Shown here: positions 8,815-17,930 of the stretch, piece after piece
How positions within the stretch are numbered: position 1 is the stretch's first letter
Layout: each line of letters begins with the position of its first letter
Assembly (NCBI RefSeq): GCF_003096035.1
Contig: NZ_CP029186.1
Coordinates: 3,578,001 to 3,642,000 of the forward strand
Direction: 5' to 3'
From: Flavobacterium album
GTDB taxonomy: Bacteria; Bacteroidota; Bacteroidia; Flavobacteriales; Flavobacteriaceae
DNA: 64,000 nucleotides
Position numbers and translations under genes: made by a program
The notes under the pieces: model-generated
The model's input: only the letters and a program-made list of their open reading frames with translations
Databases searched by the model: none
What the model was told of the DNA's origin: nothing

Positions 8815-9363
8815 ATGAAAAAAACAGTTTTTGCAATCACGCTGCTGCTTGCAGCGAATTGCCTCTTTGCACAGAAAATGATGACCCGTAACGGAGAGAT
8901 AAAATTTGAGGCATCGATGCCTGCCTTAGAGGAAGTGGCAGCTACAAATACTACAGCATCATGTATTTTTGACAAGGCTACCGGAGAATTTGTAACATTG
9001 GTACTGATGAAAGGGTTTAAATTTAAGGTACCCTTAATGGAAGAACATTTTAATGAGAATTATGTAGAATCATCACAATATCCTAAAGCCACTTTTAAGG
9101 GTAGAGTGCTTAATTTTGATGCCGCCAAACAGGCGGCATCTAAAATGGTTTACGATGTGGAAGGCGACCTTACGCTACATGGGGTTACTAAAAAAGTAAA
9201 GTCTAAAATTACATTCAGCATGGTAAATGGTAAATTGCTGGCTACGAGTAATTTTACGATAAAACCAAAGGATTACAATATCGAGATCCCTAATTTGGTA
9301 AAGAACAAAATTGCCGAACAGGTACAAATTGCTGTCAACTTTACTCTGGAAGAAAAGAAATAA
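8815..9363 (+). CDS. YceI family periplasmic lipid-binding protein
   Basis: A 182-residue protein with a signal peptide ending at LFAQ. It has the YceI lipocalin-like pattern: a FEASMPALEEVAATN start, the MEEHFNENYVESSQYPKATF segment, then YDVEGDLTLHGVTK and a final strand IAVNFTLEEK. YceI proteins bind polyisoprenoid or quinone-like lipids in the periplasm. In this operon, with a haem lipoprotein and a DOMON protein, a quinoid ligand is plausible but inferred. It is the last gene; a strong terminator follows 12 bp after the stop. Confidence 0.9.
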   Translation: MKKTVFAITLLLAANCLFAQKMMTRNGEIKFEASMPALEEVAATNTTASCIFDKATGEFVTLVLMKGFKFKVPLMEEHFNENYVESSQYPKATFKGRVLNFDAAKQAASKMVYDVEGDLTLHGVTKKVKSKITFSMVNGKLLATSNFTIKPKDYNIEIPNLVKNKIAEQVQIAVNFTLEEKK

Positions 9364-9375
9364 ATTAGATATTAA

Positions 9376-9420
9376 AATGCAGTAACCCCGAATTACCACT
9401 AAATTCGGGGTTACTGCATT
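9376..9420. terminator. Bidirectional terminator between convergent operons
   Basis: A perfect 19-bp inverted repeat, AATGCAGTAACCCCGAATT at 9376-9394 and its complement at 9402-9420, with a 7-base loop. It lies between the convergent YceI gene and the sensor kinase gene and can serve both strands. Confidence 0.85.
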
Positions 9421-9442
9421 ATACCATTGTCACTGGCTAGTG

Positions 9443-10849
9443 CTACTCCGGTTTTTCCTGCAACGGCGTATTAAAAATAAGGGTAACTGTAGTCCCGGAA
9501 TCTTTTATACTGCTTATAGCAATCGATATATGCAGGAGCGAGGCAATTTTCCTAACGATGGAAAGCCCCAGCCCTGTCCCTTTGATGCCTGCATTTTCTG
9601 TAGCTTCTGCCCTGTAAAACTGGTCATACACCTTGTCTATATCATGTTCACCAATGCCAATCCCATTATCCGTGATAGTACACACTATTTTCCCATCTCC
9701 GGCATTAACTATTTTAATGGATAGGCTGCCATTATCTACAGAATATTTTATAGCATTAGACAGTACATTCTCTATTATAATTGAAAGCATTGAAGGATCC
9801 GAAAGGATATAAAAATGTTGCTCTACATCAAATAATACCCTGATGTCCTTGTCTTTAATCTTCGGGGAATACCGCTCTAATGCTTCCTGCATGATTTCGT
9901 CTAAAGCTACCTGCTGAAATGCGGAAGCTTTATCATAATTTTCAAAACGTGCCAGCATCAGCAACCTGTCTACCAGGTTATTCATCCTGCTTACTTCTTC
10001 AACACAATATTTTATTTTGCTAATGTATTCATCGGTATCCCGTGGCTTCCTGATAAGTACTTCCAATGTTCCTTTTATTATTGCAAGAGGCGTCCGTAAT
10101 TCGTGCGATGCGTCTGCGGTGAATTGTTTTTCCCTGGCAATCGCATTTTCAATACGGTTGAGCAATTCATTTATAGTATCCGAAAGTATATAAAGCTCAT
10201 CTTTGGTCTCCGGTAAGGCTATCCTTTGGCTAAAATCATTATCTGTTATTTTTCTTGCGGTATCTATGATATGTACCACAGGCTTTATACTGCGTGCCGC
10301 GATAAAGCGCGTAGCAAAGAATAAAACAATAAGGCCAACAGGATAGGTTAGGAACAGTATATATTTCAGGTTGTCCAATACCCTGGTTTCAGACTCTATC
10401 GACATTGCAATTACGGCATAACCCACCGTTTTACCTTTATAGAAAAGAGGGGTTTGTACCTTCCTCACCGGTATGCTGTCGATAAATGTATCTATATGGG
10501 TACCTTTTACAGCGCCTTCCGCCAGGACCAGATCACTATGCTTAAGGTTCGGCGATTTTTCCATCAGCTTTTTGTTTACATCATATATTTCAACAAAAAC
10601 AGGATCCATAAAAACAGTTACATGCTCCGGTTCTTTCCACTCGCCTTCAGGCATGTAGGATATTACTCCGTTACTGGCAGTTACCTCGCTTTGGTGAATT
10701 TTTAGTTCCCGTTCAAGGTCTTCGTTGATATCATAGTTAACAGACCAAAAAACAGTACTGTAAATACTTATGAAGATGATAAGCATTAGTATAGCCACTC
10801 CAAAAAGGTTATACAATGAAATCCTGTTTTTAAAAGATGTTATTTTCAT
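9443..10849 (-). CDS. Sensor histidine kinase (HAMP, HisKA, HATPase)
   Basis: A 468-residue protein. One membrane segment lies near residues 14-38, then a periplasmic domain to about 165, a second membrane segment (LKYILFLTYPVGLIVLFFA), and a HAMP linker. The HisKA His is in SHELRTPLAIIKG (about residue 250). The HATPase domain has an N box (ENVLSNAIKYS), a G1 box (DNGIGIG) and a G2 box (GTGLGLSI). It overlaps the regulator gene by 4 bp (ATGA), so the pair is translationally coupled. The shared CTTAAG promoter suggests this system controls the 5891-9363 operon, which it converges on. Confidence 0.92.
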   Translation of the reverse strand: MKITSFKNRISLYNLFGVAILMLIIFISIYSTVFWSVNYDINEDLERELKIHQSEVTASNGVISYMPEGEWKEPEHVTVFMDPVFVEIYDVNKKLMEKSPNLKHSDLVLAEGAVKGTHIDTFIDSIPVRKVQTPLFYKGKTVGYAVIAMSIESETRVLDNLKYILFLTYPVGLIVLFFATRFIAARSIKPVVHIIDTARKITDNDFSQRIALPETKDELYILSDTINELLNRIENAIAREKQFTADASHELRTPLAIIKGTLEVLIRKPRDTDEYISKIKYCVEEVSRMNNLVDRLLMLARFENYDKASAFQQVALDEIMQEALERYSPKIKDKDIRVLFDVEQHFYILSDPSMLSIIIENVLSNAIKYSVDNGSLSIKIVNAGDGKIVCTITDNGIGIGEHDIDKVYDQFYRAEATENAGIKGTGLGLSIVRKIASLLHISIAISSIKDSGTTVTLIFNTPLQEKPE

Positions 10850-11523
10850 GACCCTGTGGTATCATTAACGATATAGCCTACGCCCCTAACCGTTTTTATA
10901 CTATTATCATTTTTTTGCAGCCCGAGTTTTTTCCGGATCCCGTTTATAAAAACATCTATAATACCTGTGTCATAGTCAAAATGTATCTTCCATACATCCC
11001 TTATAATATCCTCACGGGTACATATTTTTCCTTTATTGATTAGCAGGTATTCCAGCAACATGAACTCTTTCTGGGTTAAATATACTTCGCTGCCGCCACT
11101 AAATATCTGATGTGTTGCCGTTTTAAGGGTAATATTTCCAAATATATAATCAGGCTTATCTGTTACATAGCTTCGCAACTGCACATTTATACGCACCAGG
11201 AGCTCTTCAAAGCTAAACGGTTTTTTTATGTAGTCGTTGGCTCCGGCGGTAAGCCCTTTAATGGTATCTTCAAGTGTATCCCTTGCCGTAAGGAAAATTA
11301 TCGGCGTTGTTTTATCGGTAAGCCTTATTTTCATGCATAATTCGAGCCCTGTCATTTTAGGCAGCATCCAGTCAAGCAATATAAGCGAGTAAGAATGGCT
11401 ACGGGTTTTATTGAAACCGGAGAGGCCGTCTTCGGCAATATCAACGTTATAGCCCTCTTCTTCAAGCCCCTGCTTAAGGAACTTCAGTATACCGCTTTGG
11501 TCTTCAACTACTAAAATATTCAT
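10846..11523 (-). CDS. OmpR/PhoB-family response regulator
   Basis: A 225-residue protein. The receiver domain (1-115) has acidic EDQ, acceptor Asp51 in LILLDWMLP, the switch Thr in FLTARD and Lys in IKKPFSFEE. The C-terminal winged helix (130-225) is PhoB-like (LTQKEFMLLEYLLINKG, TREDIIRDVW, VFINGIRKKLG, KTVRGVGYIV). It is the first gene of a two-gene operon with its kinase. Its own promoter (11613-11673) has CTTAAG twice at 11-bp pitch, matching the promoter of the operon at 5891, so autoregulation and control of that operon are likely. Confidence 0.93.
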   Translation of the reverse strand: MNILVVEDQSGILKFLKQGLEEEGYNVDIAEDGLSGFNKTRSHSYSLILLDWMLPKMTGLELCMKIRLTDKTTPIIFLTARDTLEDTIKGLTAGANDYIKKPFSFEELLVRINVQLRSYVTDKPDYIFGNITLKTATHQIFSGGSEVYLTQKEFMLLEYLLINKGKICTREDIIRDVWKIHFDYDTGIIDVFINGIRKKLGLQKNDNSIKTVRGVGYIVNDTTGS

Positions 11524-11612
11524 GTAGGTACTGCTTTAAGCCTTAAAGTTACAAATAAAGTGAAATGATATTCTTACCGCTACTATTTCTGTAAATTATG
11601 ATTGAATAACCT

Positions 11613-11673
11613 CAAATTTAGCACATCAAAATCCGATATTCAGGCTCCAAAATAATCTTAAGGCAATCTTAAG
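11613..11673 (-). promoter_or_regulatory. CTTAAG direct-repeat promoter of the OmpR-type operon
   Basis: CTTAAG lies at 11657-11662 and 11668-11673 (11-bp pitch). Reading on the minus strand, a perfect -7 element TAAATTTG follows (complement of 11613-11620), 36 bp after the repeats, against 32 bp at the 5891 promoter. The sequence after the repeats also resembles the other promoter (GATTATTTTGGAGCC here, GAATAATTGTAGCC there). An autoregulatory site of the downstream regulator is inferred. Confidence 0.65.
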
Positions 11674-11766
11674 GTTCAGGCTAATATTCAGTTTGAATTC
11701 ATTAGGATTGATTTGAAAGCCCCGGATTTCTAAAATAATTCAAAGCCGACTATTTAAAATTCAAAA

Positions 11767-11788
11767 CAATATCGTAATATTGCAATAT
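11767..11788 (+). promoter_or_regulatory. Likely ArsR operator
   Basis: Two overlapping inverted repeats lie just before the arsR start: CAATAT-CGTA-ATATTG (11767-11782) and the perfect 12-bp palindrome ATATTGCAATAT (11777-11788). Dyads of this type at the promoter are usual for ArsR/SmtB repressors, which release on arsenite binding. The site is 10 bp from the ATG. Confidence 0.6.
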
Positions 11789-11797
11789 AAAAATATA

Positions 11798-12133
11798 ATG
11801 ATGGGCGCAACTAAAACGGACCACTTTACCGACAATCAAAATGAACTTGCCATTTTGGCAAAAGCACTGGGGCATCCGGCACGTATTGCAATACTTGAAT
11901 ACCTGATGAAAGTTGACACCTGCATTTGCGGTGATATTGTTAATGAGATGCCTTTAGCGCAGCCAACAGTATCACAGCATTTAAAAGAACTTAAGAATGC
12001 CGGCCTGATTAAAGGAAATATAGAAGGAAACGCGATATGCTATTGCATTAACGAAGCCGGCTTCGAGAAGATAAAAGGTTTCCTCGGGCATATCGCTGAC
12101 TATACAGATAAGAAAAAATCAAGCTGCTGTTAA
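11798..12133 (+). CDS. arsR: ArsR/SmtB family arsenic-responsive repressor
   Basis: A 111-residue winged-helix protein (start at 11798, or the adjacent ATG at 11801). The domain runs from residue 12: LAKALGHPARIAILEYLMK, then CICGDIV in helix 3, and the recognition helix LAQPTVSQHLKELKNAGLI. The CxC pair (C..CICG) in the alpha-3 region is a candidate arsenite-binding site, and the terminal SSCC adds two Cys. It leads a four-gene operon with a DUF6428 protein, an arsenate-reductase-like phosphatase and an ACR3 efflux pump. It most likely represses this operon through the dyad at 11767-11788. Confidence 0.92.
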   Translation: MMGATKTDHFTDNQNELAILAKALGHPARIAILEYLMKVDTCICGDIVNEMPLAQPTVSQHLKELKNAGLIKGNIEGNAICYCINEAGFEKIKGFLGHIADYTDKKKSSCC

Positions 12134-12151
12134 ATACTCAATATAAATACT

Positions 12152-12628
12152 ATGAAATTATCCGAAATCAAAAACCTGCTGGACACTATACAGCAATTGA
12201 GCTTTAAACTTCCTGATGGCAGTTTCGTGCCTGAAAACTTCCACGTGACAGAAGTGGGCCTCATCACTAAAAACTTTATCGACTGTGGAGGGACTATCCG
12301 CAAAGAAACAGTTGTAAATTTCCAGTTGTGGGAAGACTCCCACGATGAGGACCACAGGCTTAAACCAACAAAGCTATTGAAGATCATAGCACTGTCTGAA
12401 AAAGCTTTGGGTATAGAAGACTTCGATATTGAAGTGGAATATCAGCAAGGGACAATCGGGAAGTACGATTTGGGCTTTGATGGGCAGAGTTTTTTACTGT
12501 TGAACAAACAAACGGCGTGCCTTGCATCGGACCAGTGCGGCGTACCAGATGCAAAGAAGAAATTAAGGTTATCCGAAATTGGAGTTTCCGGCAACAACAG
12601 CTGCACTCCCGGAGGAGGCTGCTGCTAA
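12152..12628 (+). CDS. DUF6428 family protein of the ars operon
   Basis: A 158-residue soluble protein that matches the DUF6428 family, which is found in ars operons of Bacteroidota. A mixed alpha/beta body (KLPDGSFVPENFHVTEVGLI; GGTIRKETVVNFQLW) ends in a Cys-rich tail, CTPGGGCC, with further Cys in CLASDQCG. The tail resembles a thiol metal-binding site, so arsenite binding or delivery to the pump is possible, but no function is established. It begins 18 bp after arsR. Confidence 0.8.
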   Translation: MKLSEIKNLLDTIQQLSFKLPDGSFVPENFHVTEVGLITKNFIDCGGTIRKETVVNFQLWEDSHDEDHRLKPTKLLKIIALSEKALGIEDFDIEVEYQQGTIGKYDLGFDGQSFLLLNKQTACLASDQCGVPDAKKKLRLSEIGVSGNNSCTPGGGCC

Positions 12629-12645
12629 TTATATAAAGACATACT

Positions 12646-13260
12646 ATGCTATATCCGGAAATTAACTCCATTATCAGTAGCCTAACATGCAATGGCCTGC
12701 CAGGAGATCGTAAAGTTATATTGCAACTTCTTATCAATTATATACAAACGAAGGTATCGCAAAAAAAAGAAGTCAGGCTCAATCTGATCTGTACCCATAA
12801 TTCAAGAAGGAGCCACCTGGCGCAAATATGGGCGCAGGCCGCCGCGGCTTACTACCAAATACCTGATGTCTTTTGCTATTCAGGAGGGACGGAAGCAACC
12901 GCAATGTTCCCCGTTGTTGCACAAACGCTTCGAAACACCGGATTTAAAATACAGCAACTGTCTTCAGGAAGTAATCCGATATACGCGGTAAAGTTTGCGA
13001 AAAATGAACATCCGGTCATTGCCTTTTCCAAAACATATGATGATGAGTTTAATCCGAAAGAAGATTTCACTGCCATAATGACCTGCTCGCAGGCCGATGG
13101 GGGCTGCCCATTTATTGCCGGTGCAGAAAAAAGGATTGCCATTACTTATGAAGACCCCAAGACTTTTGATAATTCGCCCCTGCAATTTGAGAAATACAAT
13201 GAAAGAAGCATACAGATAGCCACGGAAATGTTTTATGTGTTTTCACAAATAAAAAATTAA
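12646..13260 (+). CDS. arsC: Low-molecular-weight phosphatase-type arsenate reductase
   Basis: A 204-residue protein. The P-loop CX5R is present as CTHNSRR (about residue 46), followed by [14 protein letters not shown] as in LMW tyrosine-phosphatase-like arsenate reductases (thioredoxin type). It is longer than classical ArsC (about 130-140 aa), with an N-terminal helical extension and a distinct C-terminal part containing [12 protein letters not shown], whose two Cys may carry the redox relay. It reduces arsenate to arsenite for the ACR3 pump encoded 2 bp downstream. Some annotations call this family protein-tyrosine-phosphatase; the operon context favours arsenate reduction. Confidence 0.85.
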   Translation: MLYPEINSIISSLTCNGLPGDRKVILQLLINYIQTKVSQKKEVRLNLICTHNSRRSHLAQIWAQAAAAYYQIPDVFCYSGGTEATAMFPVVAQTLRNTGFKIQQLSSGSNPIYAVKFAKNEHPVIAFSKTYDDEFNPKEDFTAIMTCSQADGGCPFIAGAEKRIAITYEDPKTFDNSPLQFEKYNERSIQIATEMFYVFSQIKN

Positions 13261-13262
13261 TT

Positions 13263-14327
13263 ATGTCTTCAACTGATTGCTTCCCTGTACCGGAAAGAAA
13301 AAGATTAGGGTTCTTGGACCGCTACCTGACATTATGGATATTCCTGGCCATGATTTTTGGCGTGGCCCTGGGTTATCTCCTGCCTTCAGGCAGCGGCTTC
13401 ATTAATTCATTTTCAAACGGGACAACCAATATACCATTGGCTATCGGACTGATATTGATGATGTATCCGCCGCTGGCTAAAGTCAATTACAGCAAACTTG
13501 GCGAAGTGTTTGCCAATATCAAAGTGTTGGGAGCATCACTCCTGCTCAACTGGGTTATTGGGCCTGTATTAATGTTTTTTCTCGCGCTGCTTTTCCTTAA
13601 TGGATATCCTGAATATATGATCGGTGTGATTCTGATAGGACTGGCCCGTTGTATTGCCATGGTCGTGGTGTGGAATGATCTTGCAGGTGGCAACCGGGAA
13701 TATGCGGCAGGCCTTATTGCTTTAAACAGCATCTTTCAGGTGCTGCTGTATAGCGTGTATGCCTATATTTTTATTACCGCACTGCCACCCCTGTTTGGAT
13801 ACGAAAGCTTTGCCATAGATATCAGTATTGGTCAAATAGCACAGAGTGTTGGTATCTACCTGGGAATACCATTTGCATTGGGGCTAACGAGTCGGTATGC
13901 TTTAATTAAACTCAAAGGCATAGAATGGTTCGAGTCACGATATGTACCGTTTATTTCACCTGTTACGCTCATAGCCCTGCTCTTCACAATAGTCGTAATG
14001 TTCAGCCTTAAGGGAGAGCTCATTATACAGGTTCCTCTGGATGTTATCAGGATAGCTATTCCGCTAATCATTTACTTTGCAGTGATGTTTGTAGGAAGCT
14101 TCTTTATCGGGAAATTCTTTGGAGCAGATTACTCTAAAAGCACATCAATAGCATTTACTGCCACGGGAAACAACTTCGAGCTTGCCATAGCGGTGGCCAT
14201 TGGTGTCTTTGGCATAAACAGCGGGCAGGCATTTGCAGGAGCTGTCGGTCCATTAGTTGAGGTACCGGCATTGATTGCGCTTGTAAACCTTGCTTTTTGG
14301 TTCAGGAAGAAATATTACCGGCAGTAG
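13263..14327 (+). CDS. arsB: ACR3 family arsenite efflux transporter
   Basis: A 354-residue integral membrane protein with about ten membrane segments of the bile-acid/arsenite transporter fold. The family signature Cys lies in [16 protein letters not shown], and a second motif [18 protein letters not shown] lies near the C-terminus. It exports As(III) across the inner membrane. It is the last gene of the arsR operon; it converges on nhaA with a 76-bp gap and no clear hairpin terminator there. Confidence 0.94.
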   Translation: MSSTDCFPVPERKRLGFLDRYLTLWIFLAMIFGVALGYLLPSGSGFINSFSNGTTNIPLAIGLILMMYPPLAKVNYSKLGEVFANIKVLGASLLLNWVIGPVLMFFLALLFLNGYPEYMIGVILIGLARCIAMVVVWNDLAGGNREYAAGLIALNSIFQVLLYSVYAYIFITALPPLFGYESFAIDISIGQIAQSVGIYLGIPFALGLTSRYALIKLKGIEWFESRYVPFISPVTLIALLFTIVVMFSLKGELIIQVPLDVIRIAIPLIIYFAVMFVGSFFIGKFFGADYSKSTSIAFTATGNNFELAIAVAIGVFGINSGQAFAGAVGPLVEVPALIALVNLAFWFRKKYYRQ

Positions 14328-14403
14328 AATGGCTGATGCAGCTATCCCCGCACATTGATGTTGTGCGCCGGGCAGCAGTGGATATAAACTGAAATATACT
14401 GCG

Positions 14404-15594
14404 CTAACTTTTCCCGGTTGCAGCGCTTCTTTTTGCCGTGCTGGACTTTAAGATCAAATATCCCAGGACACCGGCAATTACAGAGGCTGCCAGGATCGCA
14501 AATTTTGCTGTTGTTTGTAAATTTATATCTTTGAAGGACAGCAGTGCTATAAAAATCGACATTGTAAAACCAATACCTCCTAAAAATCCTAAGCCGACCA
14601 CATGTTTCCACGAAGTTTCCTCGGGGAGGCTCGAGATACCCGTTTTGACGGAAAGATAAGACATAATCAATATTCCGACAGGCTTGCCTATAAACAGCCC
14701 AATCAGGATCCCTAATCCAAGGTTAGTAGTCAAACCTTCCACCATTCCATCGGTAAACGTGATATTGGTGTTCGCAATTGCAAATATCGGCATTATAAGA
14801 AAATTTACAGGCCTGGACAGCGCGTGCTCCAGCTTTTCAAGCGGTGAGTCATAATCTTCCTCGTTGGTAGGTAATGTCAGTGCGGTAAGCACCCCGGCTA
14901 TCGTAGCATGGATTCCGGAATGATGAATAAAATACCACATTACAATTCCCGGGATAATATAGGCAAACAGGTTTTTTACCCCCAGGCGGTTAAATATAAT
15001 CTGCAAAGCGAAAGCCGCCCCGGCGTAGCCAAGGTAGGCAAAATGCAGCTCGGAAGAATAGAAGATGGCAATTACCAAAATGGCCATAAGGTCATCAACA
15101 ATGGCAAGCGCGGCTAAAAATATTTTTAGCCCGGAGGGCACCCGGCTCCCTAAAAGAGACAATATCCCCAGCGCAAAAGCGATATCTGTAGCCATGGGTA
15201 TACCCCATCCCTTCGAAGTATCCGTCCCGGCATTAAACAGGGCAAACAGAAGCGCCGGCACTGCCACCCCACCGATTGCCGCCAGCACCGGCAACGACGC
15301 ATGCCGTATCGAGGACAGTTCACCTTCGACTATTTCCCGCTTGATTTCCAGTCCTACCAACAGAAAAAATATCGCCATCAGGCCGTCATTGATCCATAAA
15401 AGTATGGGGTATCGCAAATGGACGGTGTCATTTTCAAACCCTGCCTGTGTAGCCAGCAGGTCCGAAAAACCTTCAGCCCAACCGGTATTGGCTATTGTTA
15501 ACGAAAGCGCAACGCAAAATAAAAGCAGTATGCCGCCCGCTGATGAAGAATGAAAAAAGCGAGCGAATATTTTAAGGTTGATGAGTTTTGCCAT
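14404..15594 (-). CDS. nhaA: Na+/H+ antiporter NhaA
   Basis: A 396-residue protein of normal NhaA length with about twelve membrane segments. Motifs seen include LLWINDGLMAIFFLLVGLEIKRE, GGVAVPALLFALFN, GWGIPMATDIAFALGI and AIVDDLMAILVIA; the paired Asp residues of the last motif are the ion site. It exchanges internal Na+ for external protons and aids pH and salt balance. The neighbours (trehalose synthesis, MscS) also point to osmotic stress. It is probably monocistronic. Confidence 0.95.
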   Translation of the reverse strand: MAKLINLKIFARFFHSSSAGGILLLFCVALSLTIANTGWAEGFSDLLATQAGFENDTVHLRYPILLWINDGLMAIFFLLVGLEIKREIVEGELSSIRHASLPVLAAIGGVAVPALLFALFNAGTDTSKGWGIPMATDIAFALGILSLLGSRVPSGLKIFLAALAIVDDLMAILVIAIFYSSELHFAYLGYAGAAFALQIIFNRLGVKNLFAYIIPGIVMWYFIHHSGIHATIAGVLTALTLPTNEEDYDSPLEKLEHALSRPVNFLIMPIFAIANTNITFTDGMVEGLTTNLGLGILIGLFIGKPVGILIMSYLSVKTGISSLPEETSWKHVVGLGFLGGIGFTMSIFIALLSFKDINLQTTAKFAILAASVIAGVLGYLILKSSTAKRSAATGKS

Positions 15595-15642
15595 AGCTAC
15601 AAAGTTACCATTTTAGCCTATAATTTACAAGCATTATAAACC

Positions 15643-17850
15643 TTACCGCGCCAGATATGACAGCAGTTTTCGAACCTCAGCCTGCTCGCTGACAAAGTTT
15701 CGGGCAGCCGTCTTCACATTTCCTACTTTAATAGTATAAGCAGTATCCGGTAATTCTTCAAACATAAATTCATCGGTCCAGTCATCACCTATGGCCATGA
15801 TAAAGCCATAATCCTCATCCGCGGTCAGCCTGGCCGCTACCCTGCCTTTGCTGATGCTGCTGCTTTTTATCTCAAGTACCTTGTTGCCTTCGAGTACTGA
15901 AAGCGAGTTGTTGGCCAGCAGCTCTGTTAATACATGCTTAAGCTCCAGCGTTCGCTGTGCGCCCAGATCCCTGTCTGCCCGGCGGTAATGCCACGCAAGG
16001 GAAAATTCTTTTTCTTCTATAAAACTGCCGGGGGTGCTGTCTGTGAAATTTTCCATGATCGGTCTCACCTTTTCTTTCCAATCGGTTTTCAGCCGCTCTA
16101 TTGCAGACCAGTCATGCCCCTTTTTTCGTAACCATACGCCATGGTCGGTAACTATAGTATAATTCTTATTGCCGAACCACTGTTCCAGCGTGGCACGGTC
16201 GCGCCCGCTGATGATCACAACTTCGGTGCGATCATCGGCTGCAAGGGAATCCAGCAATTCATATAGCTGTGCGTCAGGGGAAGCTTCCGACGGTATATTT
16301 TTGAACCCTACCAGCGTACCGTCATAGTCTAAGAGGAACAATCTCTTACCGGCGTTTTTATAATGTGAGGCTGTAGCGTCCATAAAATCGCTGCCGACTT
16401 TTACAGCTTGTGTTTGGGTGACCACATCTTTGGTCTCCTGAAGCGATTTGATAAAAGCTGACGACCATCGTTCCACATCATAGCGCGACACCCTCTTTTG
16501 CAATGCCTCCATACGTGATTGCTGTTCTGCTAAAGGCATTTCAAGCGCATATTTAAGGCTGTCGGCCACCTGTTCAAAATTGTTAGGATTAACAAGCAAT
16601 GCTTCATGCAATTCTTTGGCAGCACCGGCCATCTCACTCAAGACCAGTACCCCGTCAGATTTCGTCCTTGTAGCGATATATTCCTTTGCCACAAGGTTCA
16701 TTCCATCACGTATCGGGGTAATCAGCGCTACGTCCGAGGCAACATACAGGTCAATAAGGTCATCGAAAGGCATGGACCTGTAAAAGTACCAGATTGGGGT
16801 CCAATTTATGGTAGCCAGGCGCCCATTGATCCGCCCGACCAGTTCGTCGGTTTCCCGCTTAAGCTTCTGGTACTGCGACACGTTCTCCCGCGACGGTACC
16901 GATAGCATTACCAGCCTTACCTTGCCCTTGTATTCGGGATATTTTTCCAGAAAGTACTCAAAGGCTTTTATCCGGTTGGGAATGCCCTTGGTATAGTCCA
17001 TCCTGTCAATAGAAAGAATAAGCCTGCTGTCAGCATAGGATATATTATGCGATTCTATATTTTGCATTATCTCTGACCTTGAGTTTACCGGCCGGCGTTC
17101 ATGCTCTATAGCTGCGCCATGATAGCGGCCATAGTCGATACCCATCGGGAAAAAGTCGGCCTTTATGGTGCGCTCACCGTAAGTAATCTCATTGAACCGT
17201 ACTTCAAGCCCCGCAATGCGCGTGGCTGTCGATATAAAATGCCTCACATAATCGTAAGTATGGAAACCCAGAAGGTCGGCCCCCAACATCCCTTGCAGGA
17301 GCTCATCACGCCAGGGACAGGTCCTGAAGAGTTCGTACGACGGAAACGGGATATGAAGGAAAAAGCCAATGGTAAGGTCGGGGCGCTTTTCCCGCAGCAG
17401 CTGAGGAAGCAAAAGCAATTGGTAATCATGTATCCATATGGTATCTCCCTGGCCTGCATTGGCAATTACTATATCTGCAAACTTGCGGTTTACTTCCTTA
17501 TAACTTTCCCAATGCACCAACTCAAACTCTGTATATGCCTGAAAATAATGGAAGAGCGGCCACAACGCTTTATTGCTAAAGCCATAATAATAATTATCGA
17601 GGTCGTATTGTGTAAGCGGAACCCTTATGCATTTTTTTCCCCTCAAAGCCTCATCTACTACATGGTGGCGGCCCGCCGGGATCTCTTCCTCTGTGAGGCC
17701 AGACCATCCGATCCATATCCCGTTACCGTCGGCATGAACAGATTTCATCCCCGTAGCCAGCCCCCCAACACTCGATTTAACATTTAGTGTAATGTCATTG
17801 AAACTCAGGTCAACAGGCAGCCGATTGGAAATGATTATTGTTTTATTCAT
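15643..17850 (-). CDS. otsAB: Bifunctional trehalose-6-phosphate synthase/phosphatase (OtsA-OtsB fusion)
   Basis: A 735-residue fusion. Residues 1-~470 are a GT20 trehalose-6-phosphate synthase (SNRLPVDLSF, SSVGGLATGMKSV, HDYQLLLLPQLLR, LHIPFPS, SIDRMDYTKGIPNRI, DGMNLVAKEY). Residues ~500-735 are a HAD phosphatase (LDYDGTLVGF with the nucleophile Asp, ISGRD, GDDWTDEFMF). One chain thus makes trehalose from UDP-glucose and glucose-6-phosphate. It is divergent from a GH15 enzyme (17931) over an 80-bp gap that must hold both promoters. The product is a compatible solute. Confidence 0.95.
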   Translation of the reverse strand: MNKTIIISNRLPVDLSFNDITLNVKSSVGGLATGMKSVHADGNGIWIGWSGLTEEEIPAGRHHVVDEALRGKKCIRVPLTQYDLDNYYYGFSNKALWPLFHYFQAYTEFELVHWESYKEVNRKFADIVIANAGQGDTIWIHDYQLLLLPQLLREKRPDLTIGFFLHIPFPSYELFRTCPWRDELLQGMLGADLLGFHTYDYVRHFISTATRIAGLEVRFNEITYGERTIKADFFPMGIDYGRYHGAAIEHERRPVNSRSEIMQNIESHNISYADSRLILSIDRMDYTKGIPNRIKAFEYFLEKYPEYKGKVRLVMLSVPSRENVSQYQKLKRETDELVGRINGRLATINWTPIWYFYRSMPFDDLIDLYVASDVALITPIRDGMNLVAKEYIATRTKSDGVLVLSEMAGAAKELHEALLVNPNNFEQVADSLKYALEMPLAEQQSRMEALQKRVSRYDVERWSSAFIKSLQETKDVVTQTQAVKVGSDFMDATASHYKNAGKRLFLLDYDGTLVGFKNIPSEASPDAQLYELLDSLAADDRTEVVIISGRDRATLEQWFGNKNYTIVTDHGVWLRKKGHDWSAIERLKTDWKEKVRPIMENFTDSTPGSFIEEKEFSLAWHYRRADRDLGAQRTLELKHVLTELLANNSLSVLEGNKVLEIKSSSISKGRVAARLTADEDYGFIMAIGDDWTDEFMFEELPDTAYTIKVGNVKTAARNFVSEQAEVRKLLSYLAR

Positions 17851-17930
17851 CTAAATTGCTTTGGATTAGTAATATGGTTTTAGTAAATTTAAAAAAATAC
17901 AAGCGTTTGACCTACCTAAATCACGGTTTT

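Noticed and set aside
17101..17787. 228-codon plus-strand frame opposite otsAB
   Set aside because: Antisense shadow of a conserved enzyme; no family match.
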